A stretch of 64,000 bases of DNA from Flavobacterium psychrotolerans (GTDB lineage Bacteria > Bacteroidota > Bacteroidia > Flavobacteriales > Flavobacteriaceae). Within the stretch, counting starts at the first letter, position 1, and each line of letters starts with the position of its first letter. Under the pieces are notes generated by a model. That model was not told the DNA's origin and searched no databases. It saw only the letters and a list, made by a program, of their open reading frames with translations. Below are positions 16,265 to 26,430 of this stretch, piece by piece. The stretch lies in contig NZ_QCZI01000011.1 of NCBI RefSeq assembly GCF_003097635.1, positions 62,001-126,000 of the forward strand. Direction: 5' to 3'. The translations under genes and the position numbers were made by a program.

Positions 16265-18367
16265 ATGAGTAATCTCCTCCAAACTCCCATAGAATACCTC
16301 AAAGGCGTTGGTCCCAATCGGGGCGAATTGCTCCGCAAGGAATTGGGGATTCACAAGTACGGGGATTTGGTTAATTTTTTCCCCAATAGGTACATTGACC
16401 GAACGCGGTATTATAAGATTAACGAATTGCAGAACAATGCCGCCGAGGTGCAACTCATTGGCAAAATCATTAACATTAAAACCGTAGAACAAAAACGAGG
16501 CAAACGCTTGGTCGCCACTTTCGTGGATGATACGGGTCAAATGGAACTGGTTTGGTTTCAAGGCCACAAATGGATTCGGGAAAGTTTACAGTTGAATGTT
16601 CCCATTGTGATTTTCGGAAAATGCACGTCGTTCAACAGCGTTTTCAACATGGCGCATCCCGAAATAGAATTGCTAAGCGAACATGAACAAAGCTTGCGCT
16701 CTGCCCTGCAACCCGTTTATCCTTCGACGGAAATCCTGACGAATCGGGGCATTTCCAATAGGACAATTAATAAAATGATGCAGCAATTGTTTCTGGAAAC
16801 CCAAGATCAGTTTACGGAAACCTTGCCCAATTATCTGATTGACGAACTGAAACTGATGCCCAAAAAATCAGCTTTATTCAATATTCATTTTCCTAAAAGT
16901 GCCGAAGCTTTGGCGAAAGCCCAATTTAGATTGAAGTTTGAAGAACTGTTCTTTATCCAACTGCAATTGATCACCAAAAACCTGATTCGGAAACATAAAA
17001 TCAAGGGACATCCGTTTACCATTGTAGGCGAAAATTTCAATAATTTCTTCCAAAACCATTTGCCTTTCGACTTGACAAATGCGCAAAAACGAGTGCTCAA
17101 AGAAATTAGAAACGACATGGGAAATCCCGCCCAAATGAACCGACTGCTGCAAGGCGATGTAGGTTCGGGGAAAACCATCGTTGCTTTTATGAGCATGCTT
17201 TTGGCTTTGGACAATGGATTTCAATCCTGTTTGATGGCACCCACGGAAATTTTGGCGAACCAACATTTTATAGGATTGTCGGAACTGGCTCAGGCTTTGA
17301 ATATCAACATCAAAATATTAACGGGTTCCACTAAAACAGCCCAACGTAAAATCATTCACGAGGAACTGGAAAACGGCAGTTTGCACATCATTATTGGCAC
17401 GCATGCGCTACTGGAAGACAAGGTGAAATTCCAAAATTTAGGCTTGGCCATTATAGACGAACAACACCGTTTTGGCGTGGAGCAACGTTCTAAACTCTGG
17501 AAAAAAAACGATATTCCGCCCCATGTTTTGGTCATGACCGCCACCCCTATTCCGAGGACTTTAGCCATGAGTTTGTATGGCGATTTAGACATTTCCGTGA
17601 TTGACGAATTGCCACCGGGACGAAAACCCATTCAAACGGTGCATCGATTTGACAGCAACCGACTGAAAGTGTGGAAATTTATTCGGGATGAAATTGCTTT
17701 GGGAAGGCAAATTTATATTGTTTATCCATTAATTCAGGAATCGGAAAAAATGGATTTCAAGGATTTGATGGATGGCTACGAAAGCATATCGCGTGATTTT
17801 CCGTTACCACAATATGCCATTTCTATCCTGCACGGCAAAATGAAACCTGCCGATAAGGATGCGGAAATGAAACGATTTTCAGAAGGAAAAACCAATATAA
17901 TGGTGGCCACTACCGTGATTGAAGTGGGCGTGAATATTCCCAATGCCAGTGTGATGATTATAGAAAGTGCGGAACGTTTCGGCTTGTCCCAACTGCACCA
18001 ATTGCGGGGTCGCGTGGGTCGTGGTGCCGAACAGAGTTATTGCATTTTGATGACTTCCCACAAATTGTCTAATGACAGTAAAACCCGAATGGAAACGATG
18101 GTTCGCACGAACGACGGTTTCGAAATTGCCGAAGTGGATTTGAAATTGCGTGGCCCCGGCGATTTAATGGGTACCCAACAAAGCGGCGTTTTGAATCTGC
18201 AGATTGCCGACATTGTTCGGGATCGGGATATTTTGCAACTGGCACGAAACTATGCCGTCAAAATTTTAAAGGACGATGCACCCTTAATAAAACCGGAACA
18301 CGCCACTTTAAGAGCCGTTTTTATGGAGCTCTGTAAAAAGAAAAATATCTGGAATTACATTAGTTAA
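16265..18367 (+). CDS. recG: ATP-dependent DNA helicase RecG
   Basis: A 700-residue branch-migrating helicase that remodels stalled forks and Holliday junctions. It starts with the wedge-domain segment IEYLKGVGPNRGELLRKELG. The OB-like wedge includes VATFVDDTGQMELVWFQG. SF2 motifs are I GDVGSGKT, II DEQHRFG, III MTATPIPRT, and V/VI VIEVGVNIPN and QLRGRVGRG. An in-frame TTG at 16223 would add 14 residues encoded inside an intergenic repeat (GAAcAACGAATTTTGAA), so I choose the ATG at 16265. The length agrees with other RecG proteins. Confidence 0.96.
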   Translation: MSNLLQTPIEYLKGVGPNRGELLRKELGIHKYGDLVNFFPNRYIDRTRYYKINELQNNAAEVQLIGKIINIKTVEQKRGKRLVATFVDDTGQMELVWFQGHKWIRESLQLNVPIVIFGKCTSFNSVFNMAHPEIELLSEHEQSLRSALQPVYPSTEILTNRGISNRTINKMMQQLFLETQDQFTETLPNYLIDELKLMPKKSALFNIHFPKSAEALAKAQFRLKFEELFFIQLQLITKNLIRKHKIKGHPFTIVGENFNNFFQNHLPFDLTNAQKRVLKEIRNDMGNPAQMNRLLQGDVGSGKTIVAFMSMLLALDNGFQSCLMAPTEILANQHFIGLSELAQALNINIKILTGSTKTAQRKIIHEELENGSLHIIIGTHALLEDKVKFQNLGLAIIDEQHRFGVEQRSKLWKKNDIPPHVLVMTATPIPRTLAMSLYGDLDISVIDELPPGRKPIQTVHRFDSNRLKVWKFIRDEIALGRQIYIVYPLIQESEKMDFKDLMDGYESISRDFPLPQYAISILHGKMKPADKDAEMKRFSEGKTNIMVATTVIEVGVNIPNASVMIIESAERFGLSQLHQLRGRVGRGAEQSYCILMTSHKLSNDSKTRMETMVRTNDGFEIAEVDLKLRGPGDLMGTQQSGVLNLQIADIVRDRDILQLARNYAVKILKDDAPLIKPEHATLRAVFMELCKKKNIWNYIS

Positions 18368-18446
18368 ATTTCGTAGTAAAATCCCTTTTTGAACAAATTA
18401 GAGTTAAATAAAATTTAACTTACAAAACTTTCCCAAATCTATACAC

Positions 18447-18454
18447 TAAATTTG
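18447..18454 (+). promoter_or_regulatory. -7 element of the RND efflux operon
   Basis: TAAATTTG matches TAnnTTTG, 75 bases upstream of the first ATG of the operon. No TTG is seen at the preferred -33 spacing, so the promoter may be weak or activator-dependent. Confidence 0.4.
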
Positions 18455-18529
18455 TAAAACTTTAAAAAATAAGTAAAATTGCTCCATTCTGGCAAATCCA
18501 TTTTACTTAAAAACAATAAAATCTAACAA

Positions 18530-19588
18530 ATGAAAGTTAAGCACATCGTTTATATCTTACTATTTATAGGAATGGGTGGTTTTATCGCCTACCGAATTGT
18601 TCAAAACCAGAACAAAAACGACGATTCTAAAGACAAAGGTGGAAAAGGAAAAACCATGACTGTAAGCGGAATGGTAGTAAAACCGCAAACATTTGACAAT
18701 ATCCTTTCTCTATCGGGCTCTATTGAAGCTAACGAACAAGTGGAAATTCGTTCTGAAGTTTCCGGAATTGTCGAAAGCATCAATTTTCAAGAAGGAAGCA
18801 ACGTAACCAAGGGGCAATTGCTTTTTAAAGTCAACGATATAGAATTGAGGGCGCAATTGGGGCAAGCCAAAACGAAAGAAGGATTGGCCTTTGAAAATGA
18901 AAGAAGAGCCAAACTTTTACTTCAAAAAGAAGCCATCAGCCAAGAAGAATATGATATTGCCCGTGCCGATTTAAAATCAGCGCAAGCGCAAAGTCAACTC
19001 ATTAGCGCTCAAATAGGGAAAACTTCTGTAAGGGCGGCGTTTTCGGGAAAAATCGGATTGCGCTCCATTTCGCCGGGGACGTATATCACGCCAAGTATTT
19101 TAGTGTCCCAATTGGTAAACACCGACAAACTAAAAATTACCTTTTCTATTCCTGAAAAATATACCTTTCAAGTAAAAACGAATTCCAATTTAAGTTTTAC
19201 GATATCGGGGTCAACCCAAAAATACCTTGCCACAATATATGCCATAGAACCTGCTGTAGCAACGGCAACCAGAACGTTACAGGTTCGTGCCATTGCGGAA
19301 AACAAAGACGGAAAACTCTTGCCCGGCACTTTTGCTAATGTAGAATTGCCTTTAGATATTATTAAGGATGCCCTTGTGGTTCCAACGGAGGCCATCATTC
19401 CTGTTCAGGGAGGCAAGAAAGTTTTTATAACTAATAAAGGGAAAGCAAAAGAAGTGATGGTGGAAACAGCAACCAGAACCGACGCTTCCATCTTAGTTTT
19501 ATCGGGACTAAAACCGGGAGATACCGTGTTGACGAGTGGTGTTATGTCTCTAAAAGATGACGCCCCCGTAAAAGTAAAAGTTAACTAG
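18530..19588 (+). CDS. RND efflux periplasmic adaptor (membrane fusion protein)
   Basis: A 352-residue HlyD/AcrA-type adaptor that links the inner-membrane RND pump to the outer-membrane channel. An N-terminal anchor helix (about residues 5-23) is followed by a lipoyl half-motif (IRSEVSGIVESINFQEGSNV) and a short coiled hairpin (about 105-150). The second lipoyl half follows (SGKIGLRSISPGTYI), then beta-barrel and membrane-proximal domains. It has no lipobox. It is the first gene of a three-gene operon, with 53 bases to the pump gene. The substrate is not readable. No TetR-type regulator is adjacent. Confidence 0.92.
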   Translation: MKVKHIVYILLFIGMGGFIAYRIVQNQNKNDDSKDKGGKGKTMTVSGMVVKPQTFDNILSLSGSIEANEQVEIRSEVSGIVESINFQEGSNVTKGQLLFKVNDIELRAQLGQAKTKEGLAFENERRAKLLLQKEAISQEEYDIARADLKSAQAQSQLISAQIGKTSVRAAFSGKIGLRSISPGTYITPSILVSQLVNTDKLKITFSIPEKYTFQVKTNSNLSFTISGSTQKYLATIYAIEPAVATATRTLQVRAIAENKDGKLLPGTFANVELPLDIIKDALVVPTEAIIPVQGGKKVFITNKGKAKEVMVETATRTDASILVLSGLKPGDTVLTSGVMSLKDDAPVKVKVN

Positions 19589-19641
19589 ATTGGATTGTGA
19601 TTTCTCAAATCTAAAATCCCAATCTAAAATCAAAAATCTCT

Positions 19642-22600
19642 ATGAGTTTATCCACTTTAAGCATAAGAAGGCCTGTATTTACCATTGTCATTAATTTGGC
19701 GATTGTTTTATTCGGAGGCTTAGGCTATACCTTTCTTGGCGTTCGGGAATTCCCTTCTATTGATCCGGCTCAGGTTTCCATTCGAACAAATTATGCTGGA
19801 GCTAATTCTGATATTATCGAGGCACAAATTACCGAACCCTTGGAAAAAGCCATTAATTCTATAGATGGAATTCGAAATGTCACGTCCTCCAGCATTCAAG
19901 GAAGTAGCAACATTACCATCGAATTTAATTTGGATAAAAATTTGGAGGAAGCGGCTAACGATGTTCGGGACAAAGTTTCGCAGGCCGTTCGGAGTTTACC
20001 AAAAGATATTGATGCGCCACCAGTGGTTTCCAAAGCGGACGCTAACGGTGAGGCTATCATTTCGATGACAGTACAAAGCGATACGAAAAGTGCCTTGGAA
20101 CTCAGTGATTATGCCGAAAACGTCATTTCGCAACGCTTAGAAACCATTCCGGGTGTTAGTGGGGTCCAGATCTGGGGTCAAAAAAAATACGCCATGCGTT
20201 TGTGGATTGACCCCATAAAATTGGCGGCGTATGGCTGTACCGTTTCTGAAGTTCGGGATGCGTTGAACAAACAAAACGTTGAATTGCCTTCGGGAAAATT
20301 AACGGGAAACAATACCGAATTGACGGTAAAAACCGTTGGAAATCTATCCAAACCTGAAGAATTCAACGCAATCATCATTCGGACGGACGGTGAAAAAGTG
20401 GTTCGTTTTAGCGATGTTGGAAATGCGGCTCTTGGACCGGAAAATTTAGAAACCAAGATGACCCAATCGGGTTTACCCCTCGTTGGCGTTGCTATTGTAC
20501 CTCTTCCCGGAGCAAATTATCTTGATATTTCTAAAGCGTTTTACAAAGAATTCGAATTGCTGAAAAAGGATTTACCAAAAGATATCCAACTCAACATCGC
20601 CATTGACAGTACGGTTTTTGTAAAAAAATCAGTGATTGAAGTTGCGGAAACATTGGGAATTTCATTGCTGCTGGTGATTTTGATTATTTATTTGTTTTTT
20701 AGGGATTGGGCAATAGCCTTCAGGCCATTAATTGACATCCCCGTTTCCTTGATTGCAACCTTTTTTATCATGTGGCTTTTTGGGTTCTCCATCAATGTAT
20801 TGACTTTATTGGCCATCGTTTTAGCAACGGGATTGGTTGTTGACGACGGAATTGTAGTCACCGAAAATATTTTTAAGAAAGTAGAAGAAGGAATGTCACC
20901 CATTGAGGCAGCAATTAAAGGCTCTAACGAAATCTTTTTTGCAGTAATTTCCATTTCCATTACCTTGGCCGCGGTGTTCCTGCCTGTGATATTTCTGGAA
21001 GGTTTTGTTGGGCGATTGTTCCGGGAATTTGGGGTCGTCATTGGGGCCGCTGTATTAATTTCTGCCTTTGTATCACTGACTTTAACACCCATGTTGAACG
21101 CCTATTTAATGAAAGGGGGCCAACAAAAAAAATCAAATTTCTATATTAAAACGGAACCCTATTTTCAAAAACTGAATAGCGGTTATGCTGAAGCTTTACA
21201 TCGTTTCATGAAAAAAAAATGGTTGAGTTTTCCCATTTTAATTGCTTGTTTCGGATTGATTTACCTGTTTTTTAATGTTTTGCAAAAAGAAACTGCGCCT
21301 TATGATGACCGAAGTGCTTTAACAATGAGCATCACGACACCCGAAGGTTCCTCCTATGATTATACAGACCGATTCATGCAGGAGATTTCAGCATTAATTG
21401 ACGATTCCATTCCAGAAAAAAAAGTAGCATTAATTATAACTTCCCCTGGTTTTGGTGCGTCAACGGTAAATAGTGGCCGAATCCGAATTGCATTATCTGA
21501 ACCTGATGAAAGAAATCGTTCCCAAAAAGAAATTGCCGAAAAACTGACCAAATGGACCAAGAAATATCCCGAAGCTAAAACATCTGTCGTAGAACAACCT
21601 ACAATTGCCGTTAATAGAAGAGGCGGTTTACCCATACAATACATTATTCAGGCGCCGAATTTTAAAAAACTGCAAGAAAAAATTCCATTGTTTATGGAAG
21701 AAGCGGCTAGCAATCCCACTTTTGCCGTAACAGATGTGAATTTAAAATTCAATAAGCCGGAAATCAATGTAACCATTAACCGGGAAAAAGCCGAAAGTCT
21801 GGGCATTTCTGTCATTGATATTGCGCAAACCTTACAACTTTCACTGAGTGGGCAACGGTTTGGTTATTTCATCCGGAATGGAAAACAATACCAAGTTATA
21901 GGGCAATTTGACCAAAAAGACCGTTCCAAACCATTGGATTTGACTTCGATGTTTGTCAAAAATAATAAAGGCGAATTAATCCAAATGGATAATGTCGTGA
22001 CGATAGAAGAACAAAGCAATCCCCCACAATTGTACCATAATAACCGGTATATGTCGGCCACCGTTTCTGCCGGATTGGCTCCCGGAAAAAGCATAAGCGA
22101 CGGAATTAATGCCATGAATGAGATCAAAGCCAAAGTTTTAGATGATACCTTTACGACCGATTTGGGGGGTGAATCCCGAGATTTTGTCGAAAGCAGTTCC
22201 AATACCACTTTTGCCTTTGGCTTGGCTTTAGTCCTAATATTTTTAATTCTGGCGGCACAATTTGAAAGTTTTATCGACCCGTTAATTATCATCCTGACAG
22301 TGCCAATGGCCGTTGCCGGAGCCTTGTTTTCCTTGTGGTTGTTCGACCAAACATGGAATATTTTTAGCCAAATTGGAACCGTTATGCTGATTGGATTAGT
22401 AACTAAAAATGGAATTTTAATTGTAGAATTTGCCAACCAATTGCGGGAACAGGGCAAGCCAAAATTAGAGGCTATTTTAGAAGCTGCAGAAGCCCGACTT
22501 CGACCTATATTGATGACCAGTTTAGCGATTTCGCTTGGGGCATTACCAATTGCACTGTCGCTTGGAGCCGCTTCCACCAGCAGAATTGGGATGGGGGTTG

Positions 22601-22824
22601 TTATTGTAGGCGGAACGATTTTCTCTTTGGTCTTGACCTTATTCGTCATTCCGGCCATGTATTTAATGTGGTCGAAAGCCCGAAAACATTATCCCGAATT
22701 TGATCATATTGAAGAATATGAATCCAGCATAAAAAAAGGCGTTCCTATCGCTATTATAGAAAATGCAATTCCTGAAACCCTTGGAAAACAAACATTTTCC
22801 TCAGAAAAAAAAGAAAATAAGTAG
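19642..22824 (+). CDS. RND efflux pump, AcrB/MexF (HAE1) type
   Basis: A 1060-residue proton-driven exporter with the usual two-fold layout of 12 membrane helices and two large periplasmic loops. The first helix starts SIRRPVFTIVINLAIVLFGG. The proton-relay aspartates are D401 and D402 in TGLVVDDGIVV of TM4. The second half has LILAAQFESFIDPLIIILTVPMAVAGAL and the LIGLVTKNGILIVEFANQLREQG segment. The residues fit the hydrophobe/amphiphile (drug or lipid) class and not the heavy-metal class. The outer-membrane channel gene starts 1 base after the stop. Confidence 0.95.
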   Translation: MSLSTLSIRRPVFTIVINLAIVLFGGLGYTFLGVREFPSIDPAQVSIRTNYAGANSDIIEAQITEPLEKAINSIDGIRNVTSSSIQGSSNITIEFNLDKNLEEAANDVRDKVSQAVRSLPKDIDAPPVVSKADANGEAIISMTVQSDTKSALELSDYAENVISQRLETIPGVSGVQIWGQKKYAMRLWIDPIKLAAYGCTVSEVRDALNKQNVELPSGKLTGNNTELTVKTVGNLSKPEEFNAIIIRTDGEKVVRFSDVGNAALGPENLETKMTQSGLPLVGVAIVPLPGANYLDISKAFYKEFELLKKDLPKDIQLNIAIDSTVFVKKSVIEVAETLGISLLLVILIIYLFFRDWAIAFRPLIDIPVSLIATFFIMWLFGFSINVLTLLAIVLATGLVVDDGIVVTENIFKKVEEGMSPIEAAIKGSNEIFFAVISISITLAAVFLPVIFLEGFVGRLFREFGVVIGAAVLISAFVSLTLTPMLNAYLMKGGQQKKSNFYIKTEPYFQKLNSGYAEALHRFMKKKWLSFPILIACFGLIYLFFNVLQKETAPYDDRSALTMSITTPEGSSYDYTDRFMQEISALIDDSIPEKKVALIITSPGFGASTVNSGRIRIALSEPDERNRSQKEIAEKLTKWTKKYPEAKTSVVEQPTIAVNRRGGLPIQYIIQAPNFKKLQEKIPLFMEEAASNPTFAVTDVNLKFNKPEINVTINREKAESLGISVIDIAQTLQLSLSGQRFGYFIRNGKQYQVIGQFDQKDRSKPLDLTSMFVKNNKGELIQMDNVVTIEEQSNPPQLYHNNRYMSATVSAGLAPGKSISDGINAMNEIKAKVLDDTFTTDLGGESRDFVESSSNTTFAFGLALVLIFLILAAQFESFIDPLIIILTVPMAVAGALFSLWLFDQTWNIFSQIGTVMLIGLVTKNGILIVEFANQLREQGKPKLEAILEAAEARLRPILMTSLAISLGALPIALSLGAASTSRIGMGVVIVGGTIFSLVLTLFVIPAMYLMWSKARKHYPEFDHIEEYESSIKKGVPIAIIENAIPETLGKQTFSSEKKENK

Positions 22825-22825
22825 C

Positions 22826-24139
22826 ATGATGAATTCAAAAAATTTATTTAAAAGTCTGGTTATATTTTTCTGTTGCATTTTAAAAATAGATGCTCAAGAA
22901 ATATTAACGCTTGAAGATGCCGTAAAAACTGCTTTAGAAAACAATTATGAAATCAAAATTGCATCGAACAATTTATTGATTGACAAAACCAATGTCACAT
23001 CTGGAAATGCCGGAATGTTGCCTAAGCTTGCCGCCACGATTGTTGATAACAATGGCATCCAAAATCTCTCTCAAACCAGAGCTGACGGAACCGTTACAAA
23101 ACTGGATAATGCTAAAAGCAGTACGTTGAATTACGGCGTGGGTTTAGATTGGACTGTTTTTGACGGATTCAAAATGTTTGCAAAAATGGATCAATTGAAA
23201 CAGTTACAAAAATTAGGGGAAGCCCAGTTAAAACTGACTTTAATCACAAAAATATCCGATGTCAATGCCACCTATTTTGATTTGGTACAGCAACAACAGC
23301 AATTGGTGGCTTTGGATTCTACAATAGTCATTTCAAACCAACGATTGGCATTGGCACAAAATCGATTTACGATTGGGAAAGCCTCCAAACTGGAAGTTTT
23401 AAACGCACAAGTGGATTTAAATACTGACAAAGTAGCGTTGTTGAGACAGAAAGAAATGTTTGCCAATACTAAAATTTTATTGAATCAGGTACTTGCTAGG
23501 GATGCCAAAATTGATTTTAAAGTAGCTGATACTATTGAAGTTGACACTAAATTATTACTTCCGGAAATAAGCGCATTAGCAGAAAAGCAGAATCCACAAT
23601 TAGAGACTCAAATCCTAAATAAAGACGTTGCCGAGTTGCAGCTAAAACAAATTAAAGCGGCGCGTTACCCGACGGTAAAAGTAAATACCGGTTATAATTT
23701 TTCTGAAAGTCATTCCGGTCTTGGTTTTACAACGCAATCTTCCGCCAGAGGGTTGAATTATGGCTTTAGTGCAACATTGAATTTGTTCGATGGATTTGCA
23801 CAAAATCGAAACGAGAAAATTAGCCAAATTCAAATTGACAATTCAAAAATTGCAATTTATCAACAAAATCTTGCCCTACATTCCCAATTGGCGATTTCCT
23901 ATCAAACGTATTTAACCAATTTAGAATTGATTGATCTGGAAGAAAAAAATGAGGCTATAGCCAAACAAAATCTAAATATTACCTTGGATAAATTCCGAAT
24001 TGGAACCATCACTACTCTAGAATTTAGAACGGCACAATTGAATTATGTCAACGCAAAAGTACGCTACAGCAATGCCAAATTTCAAGCCAAATTATCGGAA
24101 ATAGCATTGAAAGAATTGGCTGGAAATCTTAATTTTTAA
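22826..24139 (+). CDS. TolC-family outer-membrane efflux channel
   Basis: A 437-residue trimeric outer-membrane channel protein with a signal peptide (to about residue 21, ending KIDAQ). Two OEP repeats of long helices carry typical segments such as TLEDAVKTALENNYEIKIA, RLALAQNRFTIGKASKLEVLNAQVDL and TLDKFRIGTITTLEFRTAQLNYVNAK. The frame extends 21 codons upstream into the pump gene, but those residues (KKKK-rich) are not part of a signal peptide. The ATG at 22826, one base after the pump stop, gives a proper one. It completes the tripartite pump with the two preceding genes. Confidence 0.93.
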   Translation: MMNSKNLFKSLVIFFCCILKIDAQEILTLEDAVKTALENNYEIKIASNNLLIDKTNVTSGNAGMLPKLAATIVDNNGIQNLSQTRADGTVTKLDNAKSSTLNYGVGLDWTVFDGFKMFAKMDQLKQLQKLGEAQLKLTLITKISDVNATYFDLVQQQQQLVALDSTIVISNQRLALAQNRFTIGKASKLEVLNAQVDLNTDKVALLRQKEMFANTKILLNQVLARDAKIDFKVADTIEVDTKLLLPEISALAEKQNPQLETQILNKDVAELQLKQIKAARYPTVKVNTGYNFSESHSGLGFTTQSSARGLNYGFSATLNLFDGFAQNRNEKISQIQIDNSKIAIYQQNLALHSQLAISYQTYLTNLELIDLEEKNEAIAKQNLNITLDKFRIGTITTLEFRTAQLNYVNAKVRYSNAKFQAKLSEIALKELAGNLNF

Positions 24140-24141
24140 TT

Positions 24142-24149
24142 TAAATTTG
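24142..24149 (+). promoter_or_regulatory. Possible -7 element before the bestrophin gene
   Basis: TAAATTTG lies 19 bases before the ATG at 24169 and just after the efflux operon stop. A TTG occurs 23 bases upstream. It suggests that the bestrophin gene can be transcribed separately from the efflux operon. Confidence 0.35.
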
Positions 24150-24168
24150 CAGGAAAAATTTAGCCAAA

Positions 24169-25032
24169 ATGATTTCATACAATACAAAGGACTGGTTTAC
24201 TTTTATCTTTCGGTTCCATAAAGCCGATACCTTTAGAACCTTATTTCCAATCATGCTTGCCATTGGCGCTTATTCTGGAATTATTGGGTATATGGAAGTC
24301 GAATATTGGAAATTATCCGACGACAGTTATGTAAAAAACATCACGATCATGCACGGCATGTTGGGTTTTGTAATTTCGTTATTGCTCGTTTTCAGGACCA
24401 ATACGGCTTATGATCGGTGGTGGGAAGGGCGCAAAATGTGGGGTGCATTAGTGAATAACAGTCGGAATTTTGCCATCAAATTATCCGTAATCCTACAGGA
24501 TGAAAAAGATCGAAATTATTTCAGAAAAATGATTCCAAGTTACGCTTCGATTTTACACAAACATCTGAATGATACCGATACGAGCAAACAATTGTTTGAA
24601 GATGTAGATTTAGAAATTGACCATCACAAACACAAACCCAATCAGGCAGCTAAAATGTTGTTTCAAAAAATAAACGATTTATACGTTTCAAAGAAAATAA
24701 CAGGGGATCAATTGATTATTTTGAATGCCGAAGCACAATCCTTTACCGAAATTTGTGGTGCTTGTGAGCGAATCAAAAACACTCCCATTCCCTATTCCTA
24801 CAGTGCTTTCCTAAAAAAATTCATCTTCTTTTACGTGATGACTTTACCTTTTGGCTACTCTTTTAGTTTGGGCTATTATGTGGTTCCTGTTGTGGTTTTT
24901 ATTTTTTATGTATTAGCCAGTTTAGAATTAATTGCAGAAGAAATTGAGGATCCTTTTGGAACTGATGAAAATGATTTACCTACCCATAAAATTGCGGAAA
25001 ACATAAAAAAACATGTAGAGGAATTAATTTAA
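24169..25032 (+). CDS. Bestrophin-family anion channel (RFP-TM)
   Basis: A 287-residue membrane protein of the bestrophin family, pentameric chloride/bicarbonate channels that in bacteria can also pass cations. Typical segments are SGIIGYMEVEYW, LGFVISLLLVFRTNTAYDRWWEGRKMWGALVNNSRNFA and the C-terminal ASLELIAEEIEDPFGTDENDLP, with four membrane segments. The physiological role is unknown. It sits 29 bases behind the efflux operon with its own -7 element, so co-regulation is possible but not established. Confidence 0.92.
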   Translation: MISYNTKDWFTFIFRFHKADTFRTLFPIMLAIGAYSGIIGYMEVEYWKLSDDSYVKNITIMHGMLGFVISLLLVFRTNTAYDRWWEGRKMWGALVNNSRNFAIKLSVILQDEKDRNYFRKMIPSYASILHKHLNDTDTSKQLFEDVDLEIDHHKHKPNQAAKMLFQKINDLYVSKKITGDQLIILNAEAQSFTEICGACERIKNTPIPYSYSAFLKKFIFFYVMTLPFGYSFSLGYYVVPVVVFIFYVLASLELIAEEIEDPFGTDENDLPTHKIAENIKKHVEELI

Positions 25033-25107
25033 AAATTTCATAATCAATGTGCTACATGCCATAATTTTTATTAGATTTAAACTCTATTTTTTTTAAAGTT
25101 TAAAACT

Positions 25108-26034
25108 ATGAATGGCAATCGTGCTTTTATTAATCCACCGCAATTATCGAACGAGAAATCGTTAAAAACATTGGTTGAAAACAGAACCGTTTACTCTCTA
25201 AACCATTGTGAACTCAATCTGTTCGAAACCTATGAATCTTCCGCATTAGTGCCCTTGAAATTCAATGATTTTGTGGTCACCAGCATGTTAAGAGGTAAAA
25301 AGATAATGCATCTTTTTGACGATCCAAGTTTTGATTATTTGCCTGGCGAAACGGTAGTTATTCCTTCAAATGTGGAAATGAAAATCGATTTCCCTGATGC
25401 TTCAAGAAACAATCCGACACAATGTTTGGCTTTGGCGATTGACAAAAAAAAAATTACCGATACCCTGCATTTTTTAAACGAACGCTATCCCAAAGAAGGA
25501 AATTCCCAATTTTGGCAATTGAATTACCAAAACTATTTTTTTTATAATAATGTGGAATTGGCATCAACCATTAACAAATTGATAAAAGAATGCATGAGCA
25601 CTTCCATCACTAAAGATGCCTTAGCCGATTTGACTTTGCAGGAATTATTGATTCGAATTATTCAAACCCAAACCGCAAAAGCCATTGATGACGGTTTATT
25701 CACGGATCCCCAAAATCCTATTACGCAAGTGGTAGAATTCATACGATTGAACTTGAAGGAAAACATCAGTATGAAACATTTGAGCGAAAAAGCGTGTATG
25801 AGTACCACTTCATTCTACAGACTTTTCAGAAGAGAATTAGGCATGAGCCCGATAGAATTTGTCATTAGCGAAAAAATAAGGTGCGCCAAACAATTACTCA
25901 AAAATCCTACGATACAAATTAATGAAGTGTGCCATTTATCGGGATTTGAAGATTCTAATTATTTCATTCGATTGTTCAAAAAACACGAAGGAATTACTCC
26001 CAAACAGTACCAATTGCTGTATGTAATTCACTAG
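25108..26034 (+). CDS. AraC-family transcriptional regulator
   Basis: A 308-residue regulator. The N-terminal 190 residues form a cupin-like ligand/dimer domain (FDYLPGETVVIPSNVEMKID). The C-terminal 100 residues are the double helix-turn-helix: first helix-turn-helix at KHLSEKACMSTTSFYRLFRRELGMSP, second at INEVCHLSGFEDSNYFIRLFKKHEGITPKQY. The gene ends 2 bases before the convergent DUF779 gene, next to an aldehyde dehydrogenase. Regulators of this architecture often control alcohol/aldehyde oxidation genes of the same locus, so it probably controls the aldehyde dehydrogenase. Confidence 0.9.
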   Translation: MNGNRAFINPPQLSNEKSLKTLVENRTVYSLNHCELNLFETYESSALVPLKFNDFVVTSMLRGKKIMHLFDDPSFDYLPGETVVIPSNVEMKIDFPDASRNNPTQCLALAIDKKKITDTLHFLNERYPKEGNSQFWQLNYQNYFFYNNVELASTINKLIKECMSTSITKDALADLTLQELLIRIIQTQTAKAIDDGLFTDPQNPITQVVEFIRLNLKENISMKHLSEKACMSTTSFYRLFRRELGMSPIEFVISEKIRCAKQLLKNPTIQINEVCHLSGFEDSNYFIRLFKKHEGITPKQYQLLYVIH

Positions 26035-26036
26035 AT

Positions 26037-26411
26037 CTATTCAATATATTTTAAAGGTTCAAGCGATTGCTCTTCTTTTGGTGTAAAAATGCGGTATTCG
26101 ATTCGGAATGTTTTTTTCAATGGGGTTTCCAAAGAGAATCCTCCCACTCCAAAAGCATCTATTACATCCAAAGTAAAATGCGCATGTTTCCAATATTCGA
26201 ATAAATCCTTGTCCACCCAAAATTCGGTGTTTTCGATTGTACCGATGCACACATCGCCAAACCGTTGATAGAACCCTCCTTTTTCAAAACATTGTGGCTG
26301 TGTCCCTTCGCAACATCCTCCCGCTTGATAAAACATCAAATCACCGTGTTTTTCTTGCAATATTTTAATTAATGCTACTGCTTTTTCTGTGGCAACAATT
26401 CTTTTTGTCAT
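26037..26411 (-). CDS. DUF779 family protein
   Basis: A 124-residue cytoplasmic protein with a cysteine-containing segment (YQAGGCCEGTQPQCF) and an HFTLDVIDAFGVGGFSLE block, typical of DUF779. Genes of this family commonly neighbour NAD-dependent aldehyde dehydrogenases, as here. The biochemical role is unknown. The cluster of three cysteines could bind a metal or react with aldehydes, which is speculation. I choose the ATG at 26411 (MTKRIVATEKAV). The frame extends to 26483, but that extension would translate through a terminator-like hairpin. Confidence 0.88.
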   Translation of the reverse strand: MTKRIVATEKAVALIKILQEKHGDLMFYQAGGCCEGTQPQCFEKGGFYQRFGDVCIGTIENTEFWVDKDLFEYWKHAHFTLDVIDAFGVGGFSLETPLKKTFRIEYRIFTPKEEQSLEPLKYIE

Positions 26412-26430
26412 CTTTTTTAAATTTAAAATA

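Noticed and set aside
19589..19641. AATCTAAAATC-like repeats before the RND pump gene
   Set aside because: Short, imperfect AT-rich words inside an operon gap; not distinguishable from composition.
21864..22658. 264-residue - strand frame
   Set aside because: Antisense to the second half of the RND pump; composition typical of a mirrored membrane-protein frame.
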